From the NCBI GenBank assembly GCA_005798925.1, contig SYID01000199.1:1-6421 (forward strand): a stretch of DNA of 6,421 nt, read 5' to 3'. Source of the stretch: Verrucomicrobiota bacterium (GTDB taxonomy: Bacteria > Verrucomicrobiota > Verrucomicrobiia > Opitutales > UBA953). Positions within the stretch are counted from its first letter, which is position 1. Every line of letters begins with the position of its first letter. A program made the position numbers and the translations under genes. Shown here one piece after another: positions 6,345-6,421 of the stretch. The notes below the pieces were generated by a model. The model saw only the letters and a program-made list of their open reading frames with translations, had not been told where the DNA came from and ran no database searches.

Positions 6345-6421
6345 TCAGTTGCCGGCGCGGACGAACTCATCCTTCGAGAGGCGTCCGTCCTTGTCTTTAT
6401 CGAAACGAACGAAGCGGGCCG
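6345..6421 (-). CDS. C-terminal tail of an EF-hand protein (runs off the window)
   Basis: Only the last 24 codons are present, ending in TGA at 6347-6345. They read ARFVRFDKDKDGRLSKDEF followed by VRAGN. This contains one perfect 12-residue EF-hand loop, D-K-D-K-D-G-R-L-S-K-D-E, at 6401-6366, with acidic positions 1, 3 and 5, Gly at 6, a hydrophobic residue at 8 and Glu at 12. It should bind calcium. The upstream part is missing, so the protein could be a small EF-hand protein or a larger enzyme with a C-terminal EF-hand. PVC sulfatases and related secreted proteins sometimes carry such tails. The esterase ATG follows 10 nt after the stop, so this is the preceding gene of the same operon. Confidence 0.85.
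   Translation of the reverse strand, partial: ARFVRFDKDKDGRLSKDEFVRAGN

Noticed and set aside
6335..6370. Earlier ATG at 6370 for the esterase
   Set aside because: It would overlap the EF-hand gene by 26 nt and place 12 polar residues before the hydrophobic leader. The ATG at 6334 gives a normal signal peptide.

Overview
The window reads as one unidirectional cluster on the minus strand: eight protein-coding genes, two of them cut by the window edges, packed almost end to end. Every start that can be seen is followed by a Sec or lipoprotein signal sequence, so the products should act in the periplasm, at the cell surface or outside. The DNA is GC-rich, and five of the six starts with a readable leader (plus the GTG overlap) lack a clear Shine-Dalgarno sequence. 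Multiple secreted formylglycine sulfatases, small beta-sandwich (DUF1080/concanavalin-like) secreted proteins, a BD-FAE-type esterase and an EF-hand protein are a typical combination in the PVC superphylum (Verrucomicrobia, Kiritimatiellota, Planctomycetes). That assignment is inference; no phylogenetic marker is present.

In transcription order (right to left): the C-terminal tail of an unknown protein ending in a canonical EF-hand loop (6345-6421); a secreted alpha/beta-hydrolase esterase with HGGG and GGSAG motifs (5363-6334); a beta-sandwich lipoprotein (4701-5366); an arylsulfatase-A-like sulfatase (3205-4698); a second beta-sandwich protein, probably a lipoprotein (2607-3194); a third beta-sandwich protein, soluble and exported (2008-2610); a second sulfatase with an unassigned C-terminal domain of about 150 residues (188-1993); and the first 40 residues of a third sulfatase (1-122). 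Junctions are 10 nt, a 4-nt ATGA overlap, 2 nt, 10 nt, a 4-nt GTGA overlap, 14 nt and 65 nt. This points to one polycistronic mRNA with translational coupling. The 65-nt gap is the only room for regulatory sequence, and it holds a GGAGG and a hairpin in front of the third sulfatase.

The genes fit a locus for dismantling a sulfated, probably acyl-esterified polysaccharide or glycan. The esterase would remove ester groups, at least three sulfatases would remove sulfate at different positions, and the three small beta-sandwich proteins may hold or cleave the glycan near the membrane. No glycoside hydrolase, polysaccharide lyase, transporter or regulator is visible. The sulfatases need a formylglycine-generating or anSME-type maturase that is not encoded here.

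The most interesting point is the interleaving of sulfatase genes with three small, divergent, signal-bearing proteins that share a W-x-x-V-[KR] ... GD ... VD[GD] core. No RNA gene, CRISPR array, insertion sequence or repeat array was seen, and no stretch over 300 bases lacks a gene.
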